Assembly (NCBI GenBank): GCA_947165115.1
Contig: CAMUZD010000021.1
Coordinates: 1-12,747 of the forward strand
Direction: 5' to 3'
Source: an uncultured Clostridia bacterium
Lineage (GTDB): Bacteria > Bacillota > Clostridia > Oscillospirales > Acutalibacteraceae
DNA: 12,747 nt
Below are positions 1-7,211 of this stretch, piece after piece (position 1 is the first letter of the stretch; the number at the start of each line of letters is the position of its first letter). The notes under the pieces are model-generated. The model saw only the letters and a program-made list of their open reading frames with translations. It was not told the origin of the DNA and made no database searches. The translations under genes and the position numbers were made by a program.

Positions 1-1358
1 AACTCAGAGAGGGCACTGAATGGTATTGCCCCTCATCCTTCAAGACTCAATACGGCGAAGACTTCTACAATAAATTTGTAGATGAAAAGGTGCGCGCGGC
101 TGATTTCGTCTATGCCTGCAGACGCACCGTGGACCCCGCCATCCAGTCGCCAAGCGCGGTAAGGATGATGGTTATTTCGGGCGCATCGGAAATCTTCTCG
201 GGCAAGGCGGATATGAATACGCTCGGAGTCGCCGCCCCCGATGATACAACGCTGATTTTCCATCTGACAGAGCCGTGCGATGATTTCCTTTCGCGCCTTA
301 CAGAGAGCGAATTCATGCCCTGCAACGAAGAATTCTTCAAGGCGATGAAGGGCAGATACGGTCTCACAAAGAATTCACTGCTCTGCAACGGCCCGTTTTA
401 TCTGAGCTACTGGAATCCCGAAAAAGACGGTCAGGTAACAATCAAGAAGAATAAATACTACGCGGGCACTCAGGCGGTCCAGCCCGTTTCGGTTCAGATT
501 TCATTTGACGCGGACGGCGAATCGATTTACAAAAAGCTTGCGAACGGTTCGCTCAGCGCCTCGCTTCTCGGCCCCATGAGCGATGTCCCCGAAGGCGTTT
601 CGATAGCGAAGGAAATACCCGATACGGTCATCGGTATAGCATTCAACTGCACCGATCCCGTGCTCTCGAATGCGAATATCCGCAAGGCGTTCTGCTCATC
701 TATTGACCTTTCGCTTTTCAAAGAGGATGAAGCCTTCAAAAAGGCAAACGGCTTCATTCCGGGCAGCTGCTACGCGGGAGTGCAGACTTACAGAGACAGA
801 ATAGGCGAGCAGACACCCTCGATAAAACACAGCAGCAAAACCGCCGGCAAACTCTGGAAAGCAGGGCTTGAAGAGCTTGAAATATCATCCGTTTCTCTGA
901 CCGTCCTCTGCCCCGACAGATTCGATGAAACCCTGCGCGAACAGCTCCAGAGATGGCAGAAAGCGCTCGGAATCTCGCTCGCGATAAGCGTTGAGAATAA
1001 AACAGACGCCGAAATCGAAAGCGCGCTGAATTCCGGAAACTATCAGATGGCTGTCAGCGTAATGACCTCGGAGGAGAGCAACGCGGTCGATTATCTTTCA
1101 CAGTTTTCGGACGGCGGAGTATTCAGGTATGATGATGTGAATTTCCTCGCGGTGATAAAGAATCTTCAGACTGCCGCGACCGATGACGAACTGATAAACG
1201 GCTGCTTCACGGCAGAGGCGATGATTCTCAGAGAGGGCGTATTCTTCCCGCTTCTCTCGGGCTCATCTAAATTTGTCACTAGCGATGAGACCAGCGGAAT
1301 TTCAATACTTGATTCGGAAAATACCGTATGTTTTATAAATGCAAGAAGGTTTGACTGA
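1..1358 (+). CDS. Oligopeptide ABC transporter substrate-binding protein, OppA-like (5' end missing)
   Basis: This is the C-terminal 451 residues of an extracellular peptide-binding protein of the SBP_bac_5 (OppA/DppA) family, which would deliver oligopeptides to an ABC permease. The reading frame is open from base 3, so the gene begins upstream of the window; the GTG at 90 is an internal valine. The first visible residues, LREGTEWY followed by ADFVYACRRTVDP, match the family block usually written LREGVKWSDG...ADDFVYAWRRT. The lipoprotein signal and roughly 90 residues are therefore missing. A later ADIESALNSGNYQMAV-like stretch is the normal position of the family's lobe-2 substrate-prediction region. 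No permease or ATPase genes follow, so the partners are upstream or elsewhere. The 3' end carries AAGAAGG, which serves as ribosome binding site for the next gene. Family assignment is firm; the ligand is unknown. Confidence 0.88.
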   Translation, partial: LREGTEWYCPSSFKTQYGEDFYNKFVDEKVRAADFVYACRRTVDPAIQSPSAVRMMVISGASEIFSGKADMNTLGVAAPDDTTLIFHLTEPCDDFLSRLTESEFMPCNEEFFKAMKGRYGLTKNSLLCNGPFYLSYWNPEKDGQVTIKKNKYYAGTQAVQPVSVQISFDADGESIYKKLANGSLSASLLGPMSDVPEGVSIAKEIPDTVIGIAFNCTDPVLSNANIRKAFCSSIDLSLFKEDEAFKKANGFIPGSCYAGVQTYRDRIGEQTPSIKHSSKTAGKLWKAGLEELEISSVSLTVLCPDRFDETLREQLQRWQKALGISLAISVENKTDAEIESALNSGNYQMAVSVMTSEESNAVDYLSQFSDGGVFRYDDVNFLAVIKNLQTAATDDELINGCFTAEAMILREGVFFPLLSGSSKFVTSDETSGISILDSENTVCFINARRFD

Positions 1359-1359
1359 T

Positions 1360-2526
1360 ATGGCAAAACTCATATTTAACAGAGAATTCAAGGAAGTCGA
1401 AGTAAAAGAGCCGAAAGACTACGGCAAAAGATATGCCGCGGTCTCCGTTGCCGCCGCTGCCGCGGTTGCCGCCGCGCCGATTATCGGCGGCGTGGTCATC
1501 AACAGAAGACGCAAGGCGCTCGATTACGGCGACGCAGTGAGCGTTCAGGGAACGGAGCTTGTAACCGAGAGCGGAGAAAAGCTTGAAATTTCGGGCATAA
1601 ACCTGAGCGACTATGTTTTCGGCTGCCGTGACGGCAACGACCTGATTGCCGGCGGAAGCCGCGGCGAATTCAATTCGCTTAAAAAGAGATTCGGCGAATA
1701 CGGCGCGCGTGAAATATTCGGCAAGAGCTTTGAAAACGCCGTTATGCCCGCCGACTTCAAAGAGCTGGCAAATCTCGGCGTCAACTGCGTTCGCCTGCCG
1801 CTTAGAAGTTTTCTGCTTTTCAAGAATGAAAAGGTTACAAAAAAATCAAAGCCGCAGCTCAAGCGGCTCGATAAATTCATCGATAAATGCGGCAAGGCAG
1901 GTATCTACGTGATTCTCACCTGCACCGACGCGCCCGGCCTTGACCCCGCCGTCGGAGAATACAGGCTCTTTGAACTCGGCAAACACAGCTTTGCAAAGAG
2001 AAATGAATTCGTCAGAATGTGTTCCGAAATCAGCACCCATTACAGAGAAAACCCCGCAGTTCTCGGCTATGAGATTCCATTTTCAGAGTTTGACATTGAT
2101 AAAAACGAAAAACGCGAAAACATCTATAAATCACTCTGCATACGCACTGCCAAGGCCCTGCGCACTCTCAATGATAATAAGCCGCTGTTTGTTCATCTGC
2201 GCTCTGTGCCCGAAAATCCGACTGAATTCACGGATCTCGGAATCGCGCTGATGACCGGTATCGATTCCGCCGATGCCGCCGAGGTCATTGCGGCCGCAGG
2301 CGGAAAGATGGCATGCGTTGCCGTCTCGGAGGGCGAAAGAATAAACGAAGCCGCCGCAGAAGGCTTTACGGGTATGATAAGCGGTTTCTACAAGGGCGGA
2401 AATCCCGACGTCTGCATTTACAGCAAGCCGAAGGATTTCATTGATGTCAAGCTCGACAGCTACGATGAAATCTGCGAAAAAATTTCCGCCCCGTCAAAAA
2501 CCGAAAACTTCATGAAGATAAGCTGA
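1360..2526 (+). CDS. Membrane-anchored GH5-like (cellulase-fold) protein, possibly catalytically altered
   Basis: This 388-residue protein starts one base after the preceding stop. ATG 1360 is preferred over the in-frame ATG 1339 because AAGAAGG (1343-1349) lies 10 bases upstream. A short charged N-terminus is followed by an Ala/Val-rich hydrophobic segment (about residues 26-48) ending in NRRRK, which fits a signal anchor with the rest outside. Residues 55-345 resemble a GH5/cellulase TIM barrel: an LVTESGEKLEISGINL opening, then GVNCVRLPLRS (about 140-150), then a LDKFIDKCGKAGIYVILTC helix-strand and NPAVLGYE (about 231-238). The usual acid/base Asn-Glu-Pro is replaced by FSEFD (S242-E243), and the presumed nucleophile would be E324 in VSEGER. 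The fold is a reasonable call; activity and substrate are uncertain. It may be a non-catalytic or divergent hydrolase. Confidence 0.6.
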   Translation: MAKLIFNREFKEVEVKEPKDYGKRYAAVSVAAAAAVAAAPIIGGVVINRRRKALDYGDAVSVQGTELVTESGEKLEISGINLSDYVFGCRDGNDLIAGGSRGEFNSLKKRFGEYGAREIFGKSFENAVMPADFKELANLGVNCVRLPLRSFLLFKNEKVTKKSKPQLKRLDKFIDKCGKAGIYVILTCTDAPGLDPAVGEYRLFELGKHSFAKRNEFVRMCSEISTHYRENPAVLGYEIPFSEFDIDKNEKRENIYKSLCIRTAKALRTLNDNKPLFVHLRSVPENPTEFTDLGIALMTGIDSADAAEVIAAAGGKMACVAVSEGERINEAAAEGFTGMISGFYKGGNPDVCIYSKPKDFIDVKLDSYDEICEKISAPSKTENFMKIS

Positions 2527-2527
2527 G

Positions 2528-2971
2528 ATGGAAAAGGTAATCGTAGTCGTCATAATAATTGTCCTCGCGCTGATGTTCCTCGGCAGGCAGAATGCCATCA
2601 TGATAGGTGTTCTCGGCACTGTTGCGGTTGCCTCGGCGGGAATGACGCTTTTCTTCATTCTCTATCTGCTCAAGCTCCTTTTCTCAAAAAAGAAAAAGGG
2701 CAAATTCCTGAGAATCGAGAGAAATGGGATGTTTAAATGGCACGCCGCAATCTATCTGGTTGACGGCGAGGAAATCCCCTGCATTTTCCCGGATGACGGA
2801 GTTATGGACGACAAGATTTACCGCACGGACAAAACCTATACGCTCTTTTATAACAAGCGTTCGGGCAAGGTCTTTGACAGGATTTCAATCACCACCTGCG
2901 TCATCGGCATAATCTTTACTCTCGGCATCGACGCGGCGCTGGTATTTATGTATTTCCTGCTTTACAGGTGA
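2528..2971 (+). CDS. Small integral membrane protein of unknown function
   Basis: This 147-residue protein begins one base after the previous stop and is probably translationally coupled to it, since no strong ribosome binding site is present. I do not recognise the family. Visible features are two adjacent hydrophobic segments at the N-terminus (about residues 2-18 and 23-52), a basic KKKKGK stop-transfer stretch, a soluble middle of about 60 residues, and a final hydrophobic segment (about 122-145). The middle contains KWHAAIYLVDGEEIPCIFPDD and a TYTLFYNKRSGKVFDR stretch, and reads like a small beta-rich domain facing the cytoplasm by the positive-inside rule. This resembles small DUF3592-like membrane proteins in layout, but the similarity is too loose to name a family. 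It sits inside the same tight gene run as its neighbours. Confidence 0.7.
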   Translation: MEKVIVVVIIIVLALMFLGRQNAIMIGVLGTVAVASAGMTLFFILYLLKLLFSKKKKGKFLRIERNGMFKWHAAIYLVDGEEIPCIFPDDGVMDDKIYRTDKTYTLFYNKRSGKVFDRISITTCVIGIIFTLGIDAALVFMYFLLYR

Positions 2972-2975
2972 GTTT

Positions 2976-3233
2976 ATGTGCTTTTTCAGACACAAAAGAA
3001 AAGTTCCGGTCTGGATTGAAAATACTCATTTTCTTGCATCCTCCGACTTCAGCTGCTCCGTTTGCGGTTACAAAACCGGCAAACCTAAGCAATACTGCCC
3101 TAACTGCGGAGCAGGACCTCTGAAAATCGAATATGAGGACCGCGAGATGCAGGAATGGCTCGAAGAAAACCCCGGCTGCGATGAAATAGACTTCGAAATA
3201 TATATGAATTGCGATATATATGATGAGGATTGA
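2976..3233 (+). CDS. Small zinc-ribbon protein with acidic tail
   Basis: This 85-residue protein has two CxxC knuckles, C27-x2-C30 and C41-x2-C44, each in a CSVCG or CPNCG context. That spacing is typical of a zinc ribbon holding one structural zinc. The N-terminus is basic (RHKRK) and the C-terminal third is strongly acidic, ending in IYDED. AGGTGA (2966-2971), which overlaps the stop of the previous gene, sits four bases before ATG 2976 and supports both the start and coupling. Small proteins of this design are often adaptors or regulators, and similar ones occur in phages, but nothing here shows a specific role. Function unknown. Confidence 0.7.
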   Translation: MCFFRHKRKVPVWIENTHFLASSDFSCSVCGYKTGKPKQYCPNCGAGPLKIEYEDREMQEWLEENPGCDEIDFEIYMNCDIYDED

Positions 3234-3255
3234 TTAAAAATCGGGAGAGAGAAAA

Positions 3256-3912
3256 ATGTTTATAACCGTTAACGGAGTCCGCCTGTTTTATGAAAAGACG
3301 GGCAGCGGCAGGCCGCTTATTATGGTTCACTGCAACAGCATGGACCACAAGATTTTCAAGAGTGCAGTGAAAGTCCTTTCGGAGTGTTTCACCGTTTACT
3401 GCCCCGATTCACGCGACCATGGCAAGAGCCAGAAGGTGAAAACTCTTCACTATGAGGATATGGCCGAAGATATGTATCAGTTCATCACCGAGCTCAGCCT
3501 TGAAAAGCCGGTGTTTTACGGCTTTTCGGACGGCGGCATCATCGGTCTTATACTCGCTTACCGCCACCCTGACCTGCTCTCATCGTTGATTGTCAGCGGA
3601 GCGAGCCTGAATCCGGAAAGCACAAAGGATCTGCCGATGAAGTTCTTTAAGTTATGGAGCCATATTGACCGCAGCGACAAGATGCGGATTATGATGCGCG
3701 AGCCTGATATCACGGATGAGATGCTCAGGGGAATCACCGTCCCCACATTTGTTACAGCGGGAGAAAAGGATGTTATAAAACTCTCGCATACCGAACACAT
3801 CGCCGAAACCATCCCCGGCGCGAAACTCAGGATTTTCCCAAAAGCCGGCCATACCGGATATATCATGCGGAGCACAAAAATCGCAGATTATATTCTGTCG
3901 GTAACGGAGTGA
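3256..3912 (+). CDS. Alpha/beta-hydrolase fold protein (short cap)
   Basis: This 218-residue protein has the order of an alpha/beta hydrolase. The N-terminal strand reads LIMVHCNSMDH, then PDSRDHGKS, then the nucleophile elbow GFSDGG with S91. The acid is D172 in AGEKDVI and the catalytic His is H199 in KAGHTGYI. All three triad residues are therefore present. Family members of the MhpC/2-hydroxymuconate-hydrolase type usually have about 250-280 residues; here the stretch between the elbow and the acid is short, so the cap domain is reduced. The oxyanion-hole HG is changed to HC (residues 25-26). GGGAGAGAG at 3243-3251 precedes ATG 3256. There is no signal peptide, so it is cytosolic. The likely role is hydrolysis of an ester or similar small substrate; the substrate cannot be told. 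Confidence 0.85.
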   Translation: MFITVNGVRLFYEKTGSGRPLIMVHCNSMDHKIFKSAVKVLSECFTVYCPDSRDHGKSQKVKTLHYEDMAEDMYQFITELSLEKPVFYGFSDGGIIGLILAYRHPDLLSSLIVSGASLNPESTKDLPMKFFKLWSHIDRSDKMRIMMREPDITDEMLRGITVPTFVTAGEKDVIKLSHTEHIAETIPGAKLRIFPKAGHTGYIMRSTKIADYILSVTE

Positions 3913-3923
3913 AAGGAGTCAGT

Positions 3924-4766
3924 ATGCAAAACATAATTTCATTTTTTACAACGCTTTCGCTCATATTTACTTATATTTTCGGGCTCGGGACGGTCAGCGT
4001 TTCCGACGGCTATGAGCTTGTGAAGAATCAGAAACTCAGCCCGTTTGTTTCGATGTTCTCGGCGCAGGGAATCTGCTGCGACGGCGAATATTTCTATTGC
4101 TCGGGCGCGATGACGGCCATTAATTTCACAGGGCTCGCGAAATATGATCTCGATATGAACTGCATAATGCATAAAAGCGGCAGGGTTCCCGATGAATTCC
4201 GGGAAAAATACGGCAGCGACCACATAGGCGGAATCGACTGCGCTAACGGCTTTATCTATGCGCCTGTCGAGGGTGATAAATATGAATACAATTTCATTCT
4301 GCTCTACGACTGCGAAACACTCGAATTCACCGGCACATATTTCAATATGACAAACGATCACCTGAGCGACGGCATCCCCTGGTGCGCCGTTGACAGAGAA
4401 AACGGATATCTCTATACATCGACGTTTAACCCGGTTGACGAGATACTGCAATACGACCTCGAAACGATGGAATTCATTCAGGCAATCCCGCTGAGCGAAC
4501 AGATTCACAGAATTCAGGGCGGCTCGGTATACGAAGGTGAGCTTTATCTCTCCTACGATTGCAAGGATCCCGGGACAACCGAGACAATTTACCGCGTAAA
4601 TCCCGAAAACGGCGAGGTCGCAACAGAGCTTGTGCGCGAGGTTCCGAATTACGACAACGAAGCCGAAGATGTCTGCGTTTATCCCCTGCCCGACGGCTCT
4701 TTCATCCATATCGTCGATTACGATAAGCTCATCTGCGCAAATGTAATGCACTTTTCCAAAGGATAA
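3924..4766 (+). CDS. Exported propeller-like repeat protein of unknown function
   Basis: The start is taken at ATG 3924 because AAAGGAG (3912-3918) lies five bases upstream; an in-frame GTG at 3909 overlaps the previous stop and is less likely. The 280-residue product begins with a hydrophobic segment (about residues 4-24) that looks like a signal peptide or anchor. The rest is built from repeated strand-turn units: EYFYCSGAMTAINFTGLAKYD, FIYAPVEGD...LYDCETLEFTG, LYTSTFNPVDEILQYDLETM, ELYLSYDCKD...YRVNPENGE and FIHIVDYDK. The recurring pattern of an aromatic-Tyr strand, then YD plus an acidic turn, suggests a beta-propeller of about five blades. I cannot name an enzymatic activity. Its place directly after the hydrolase suggests co-transcription. 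Confidence 0.72.
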   Translation: MQNIISFFTTLSLIFTYIFGLGTVSVSDGYELVKNQKLSPFVSMFSAQGICCDGEYFYCSGAMTAINFTGLAKYDLDMNCIMHKSGRVPDEFREKYGSDHIGGIDCANGFIYAPVEGDKYEYNFILLYDCETLEFTGTYFNMTNDHLSDGIPWCAVDRENGYLYTSTFNPVDEILQYDLETMEFIQAIPLSEQIHRIQGGSVYEGELYLSYDCKDPGTTETIYRVNPENGEVATELVREVPNYDNEAEDVCVYPLPDGSFIHIVDYDKLICANVMHFSKG

Positions 4767-4868
4767 AAACTTAAGTCATAATCACCGGCAAGTCCAGCGG
4801 TTATGGCTTTTAAACTGTTCTTTTTACAAAAACGCAATATTGCTCATCAGCGGAAAGGAGCTGTAACC
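4767..4868 (+). other. Intergenic stretch before the GH32 gene
   Basis: About 100 bases separate the propeller gene from the preferred GH32 start. It contains an imperfect inverted repeat (ATAATCACCGG against CCAGCGGTTAT) around 4778-4804 and AAAGGAG (4854-4860), the GH32 ribosome binding site. I see no convincing -35/-10 pair and no U-tract terminator, so read-through from the upstream run is possible. Confidence 0.3.
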
Positions 4869-5930
4869 TTGTTTCATTACAGACCCGCAAAGGGATGGAT
4901 AAACGACCCAAACGGACTTGTATTTTTCAGTGGATATTATCATATTTTTTATCAGCATTCTCCGAATTATGAAACGCCCTGGCAAGAGAGTATGCACTGG
5001 GGACACGCAAGGACAAAGGATTTCATTAATTATGAGGAGCTTCCTATCGCGCTGTTTCCCGACAGGGATTATGATAAGGACGGATGCTGGTCGGGAACTG
5101 CAATTGTAAAGGATGACATTCTGTATCTGTTTTACGCCTGCGTGCGCGATGGCAGGCAGGCAGTTGCCGTCGCTTATTCATCCGACGGAATAAACTTTGA
5201 AAAATACGAGGGGAATCCTGTCATCGCTTCATATCCCGCCGACGGCTCTCCCGATTTCAGAGATCCCGCGGTCTGTTATGCAGACGGGAAATACCGCTGT
5301 GTTATGGCTTCGGGCAATACGGAGAAACACTCCGCCGTTCTGCTGATGTATGAGAGCGAAGGCCTGCTGAACTGGAATTACTGCGGAGTGATGCGCGAGT
5401 GGCAGAACGCAAAATTTGCGGAATGCCCGTCGTTCCTTGAATTTGGGAATAAATATCTGCTCGCGGCGTCGGTATGCAGAGAGAACGGACACAGTTTCTC
5501 CCTCGCCGCAGGGACTTTTGAAAGCGGGCGCTTCACCGCCATATACGAGAGCGAGGTCGATAAAGGTCCGGATCAGTACGCGGGTCAGGTTTTCCGCGAC
5601 AATAAAGGCAGAGCTATACTGATTTCGTGGATACCCGGCTGGGACTACGCGGGATACAGAGAGAAGGACATCGGAGTTATGTCGGCTCCGCGTGAAATCA
5701 CCTGCGAAGACGGCAAACTGCGCGCTTTTCCCGCCGAAGAGGTGAGAAAGTTTCTTAAAGAAGATGATAAAGCGCTGATAAGAACGAGCGACGGCTTCCG
5801 CATAAAGCGCAAGGGCCGCGAAGATGTCATATACAGGGGCGAAATCAAAAGTCTGCATTGCCTTCGCGATGAATATATTCTCGAAGTTTTTGTCAACGGC
5901 GGAGAAGAGGTTTACACGGCTCTTCTCTGA
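4869..5930 (+). CDS. GH32 beta-fructosidase (invertase / sucrose-6-phosphate hydrolase type), compact form
   Basis: The enzyme would cleave terminal beta-fructosyl bonds in sucrose, sucrose-6-phosphate or fructo-oligosaccharides. The preferred start is TTG 4869, eight bases after AAAGGAG; an ATG at 4803 would add 22 residues but has no ribosome binding site. In the 353-residue product the GH32 signatures are in order: WINDPNG (10-16, nucleophile D13), WSGTA (74-78), FRDP (130-133, stabiliser D132), AECPSF (184-189, acid/base E185), YAGQVFRD and SAPREIT (272-278). The five-bladed propeller is complete. The usual C-terminal beta-sandwich of about 150 residues is cut to about 60, although its last strands (LEVFVNGGEEVYT) remain. 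No signal peptide is present, so it acts in the cytosol on imported sugar. No transporter or LacI regulator is adjacent. Family certain; exact substrate unknown. Confidence 0.9.
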   Translation: MFHYRPAKGWINDPNGLVFFSGYYHIFYQHSPNYETPWQESMHWGHARTKDFINYEELPIALFPDRDYDKDGCWSGTAIVKDDILYLFYACVRDGRQAVAVAYSSDGINFEKYEGNPVIASYPADGSPDFRDPAVCYADGKYRCVMASGNTEKHSAVLLMYESEGLLNWNYCGVMREWQNAKFAECPSFLEFGNKYLLAASVCRENGHSFSLAAGTFESGRFTAIYESEVDKGPDQYAGQVFRDNKGRAILISWIPGWDYAGYREKDIGVMSAPREITCEDGKLRAFPAEEVRKFLKEDDKALIRTSDGFRIKRKGREDVIYRGEIKSLHCLRDEYILEVFVNGGEEVYTALL

Positions 5931-5957
5931 GAGCGGCTGTCTTCTTCACATTTTTTT
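5900..5957 (+). terminator. Weak hairpin plus distant T-run at the end of the GH32 gene
   Basis: GAGAAGAG (5902-5909) and CTCTTCTC (5920-5927) form a perfect stem, extendable to 10 bp with a G-U pair, overlapping the last codons of the GH32 gene. A run of seven T lies at 5951-5957, about 20 bases beyond the stem. The distance is too large for a standard intrinsic terminator, so this is only a possible end signal. Confidence 0.2.
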
Positions 5958-5967
5958 AAAGCAAAAA

Positions 5968-5998
5968 CAACCCCGCAGAGTCGCAGTGCTCCGCGGGG
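5968..5998 (-). terminator. Intrinsic terminator of the exported phosphatase-fold gene
   Basis: CCCCGC (5971-5976) pairs with GCGGGG (5993-5998). After one mismatch, GAG pairs with CTC, leaving an 8-base loop. Read on the - strand, the stem is followed by TTGTTTTTGC, a usable U-tract, and it lies just after the stop at 6009. The GH32 gene converges on the same hairpin from the other side, but on the + strand the tail is only ATTAATAATATT, so it is a weaker signal in that direction. Confidence 0.65.
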
Positions 5999-6008
5999 AT
6001 TAATAATA

Positions 6009-7091
6009 TTATCTTGAATAATTCTCGTAAAGATAAGTGATATCGTTTGCATATTTCAGCATCGTGACAAGCTCGTCAAAATGCGAGAAAACATAGCTGA
6101 GATCCGCTATAACAACCTTTGCAATGCCGATAAGCGACGGGAAAGGTCTTGAAGCCGGCTTCAATTTATATCCGTCTGTTTTTGCCGACACGGTGTATTC
6201 GAATTCAGCCGCAGCGGCGGCGTGGTCCGAGAGCGGACTGCCGTTATCATCCGTATAACTTATATATCTGTGAGAAACAGCTTTGAGTTCGACTGCGTCG
6301 CTGCTCCTGTAAAGTATATGCTCAACGCTGTCCCAGTTGCCCCAGTAATCGCCGCTGTAGGCAGAATAATCGGTGAAGCTGCCGGAGTTCACGGTATCGG
6401 TCCACACATCCGACATACCGAGTTCCTCAATAAATATTTCATATAAGTCCGCGCCCTCGCCGTTTGTGAAATGGAAAGTGGAATTGAAATCGCCGGTTAT
6501 TATCACGGCGCGGCCTTCGGAATGCTTAGCAATATATTCTTTGACCTGAGTGAAATTTGAGTGCCTCGCCTGAACGGATTCCGCTCCGCCGAAAGCATCC
6601 GCATGAAGATTATATACATCGATATACACGCCCTCGCAGAGCTCAATCGCCGCAAACATAAAGCCCTTCTGCGAGACGATATCGCCTTCCCAGAGCATGC
6701 CGCCCTTCATATTCCAGCCCTCACGGTAAACATCGTAGAGCGGAGTCTTCGAAAAGATGTTGAGGCCGTCTCCGGTAACGACGCTCTGGCTACCGTAAGT
6801 CCTGTATTTCGCGCCGAGTCCGGAATAGAAATCGGAATCGTATCCGAAATCCTCCTGAACCGCAACTATATCATAATCATCCTCTTTGATTCTGCCGCCG
6901 AGCAGCTTCTGCCTTGCGGCTTTATCGGAAGAAAGACTCAGGGACGGAAGCCCCGCAATATTGTAATTCAGAAAACTGAATCTGCCCGAAGCAGAGCTCT
7001 CCTGCGCCGCACCGCCGACAGCAAACAGCGAAGTTGCCGCCAATACCAGCACCATAATCAAAGCCATAATTCTGATTGATTTCCGATTCAT
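6009..7091 (-). CDS. Exported endonuclease/exonuclease/phosphatase-fold protein
   Basis: This 360-residue protein has a clear signal peptide (RKSIR, a hydrophobic core to about residue 25, then VGGAAQ) and one domain of the DNase I/sphingomyelinase-like EEP superfamily, which cleaves phosphodiester or phosphate-ester bonds with a divalent metal. The motifs appear in order: LNYNIAG (41-47, metal-site Asn), VAVQEDF with E80, NLHADA with H163, TGDFNS with D201 and N203, WDSVEHILY with D254 in place of the usual IDYIF, and PLSDHAA with D289-H290. All catalytic positions are filled. A tail of about 60 residues after the fold is not assigned. AAAGGGG sits about seven bases before ATG 7091. The substrate could be a nucleic acid, a phospholipid or an inositol phosphate; the sequence does not decide. 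It is transcribed alone. Confidence 0.85.
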   Translation of the reverse strand: MNRKSIRIMALIMVLVLAATSLFAVGGAAQESSASGRFSFLNYNIAGLPSLSLSSDKAARQKLLGGRIKEDDYDIVAVQEDFGYDSDFYSGLGAKYRTYGSQSVVTGDGLNIFSKTPLYDVYREGWNMKGGMLWEGDIVSQKGFMFAAIELCEGVYIDVYNLHADAFGGAESVQARHSNFTQVKEYIAKHSEGRAVIITGDFNSTFHFTNGEGADLYEIFIEELGMSDVWTDTVNSGSFTDYSAYSGDYWGNWDSVEHILYRSSDAVELKAVSHRYISYTDDNGSPLSDHAAAAAEFEYTVSAKTDGYKLKPASRPFPSLIGIAKVVIADLSYVFSHFDELVTMLKYANDITYLYENYSR

Positions 7092-7134
7092 AATAATCCC
7101 CTTTCCCGGTGGTTAAATCAGTCATATATGTTTG

Positions 7135-7155
7135 AATTGCAGTAATACTGCAATT
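7135..7155. promoter_or_regulatory. Perfect 21-bp palindrome, probable operator
   Basis: AATTGCAGT (7135-7143), a 3-base centre AAT, then ACTGCAATT (7147-7155) is a perfect inverted repeat 44 bases before the start of the exported phosphatase-fold gene. On the - strand TTGACC (7161-7156) directly abuts it and could be a -35 element, and the -10 region would fall at its far edge, so a bound dimeric repressor would block RNA polymerase. It is not followed by a T-run, so a DNA-binding site is more likely than a terminator. The regulator is not encoded in the window. Confidence 0.55.
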
Positions 7156-7173
7156 GGTCAAGCAACCATTTTC

Positions 7174-7199
7174 GCCCCGCAGAGCAAGCTCTGCGGGGC
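7174..7199 (+). terminator. Perfect 12-bp terminator-like hairpin
   Basis: GCCCCGCAGAGC pairs perfectly with GCTCTGCGGGGC around an AA centre. On the + strand it is followed by TTTTCATT. It lies just past the stop (7212) of the - strand tungsten operon, so it probably marks the end of that message, although the - strand tail (GAAAATGG) is not U-rich. On the + strand it would stop antisense transcription into the operon. Confidence 0.5.
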
Positions 7200-7211
7200 T
7201 TTTCATTGCTG

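Noticed and set aside
3939..4751. Long open frame of 270 codons on the - strand, antisense to the propeller gene
   Set aside because: It starts with GTG without a good ribosome site, has no recognisable motif, and is fully explained by the codon use of the + strand gene, whose signal peptide, repeats and ribosome site are convincing.
4778..4804. Imperfect inverted repeat before the GH32 gene as a terminator or operator
   Set aside because: The arms have several mismatches and there is no T-run, so neither role can be supported.
5229..5858. Open frame of 209 codons on the - strand inside the GH32 gene
   Set aside because: It lies opposite the catalytic motifs of a clear GH32 enzyme and shows no family features of its own.
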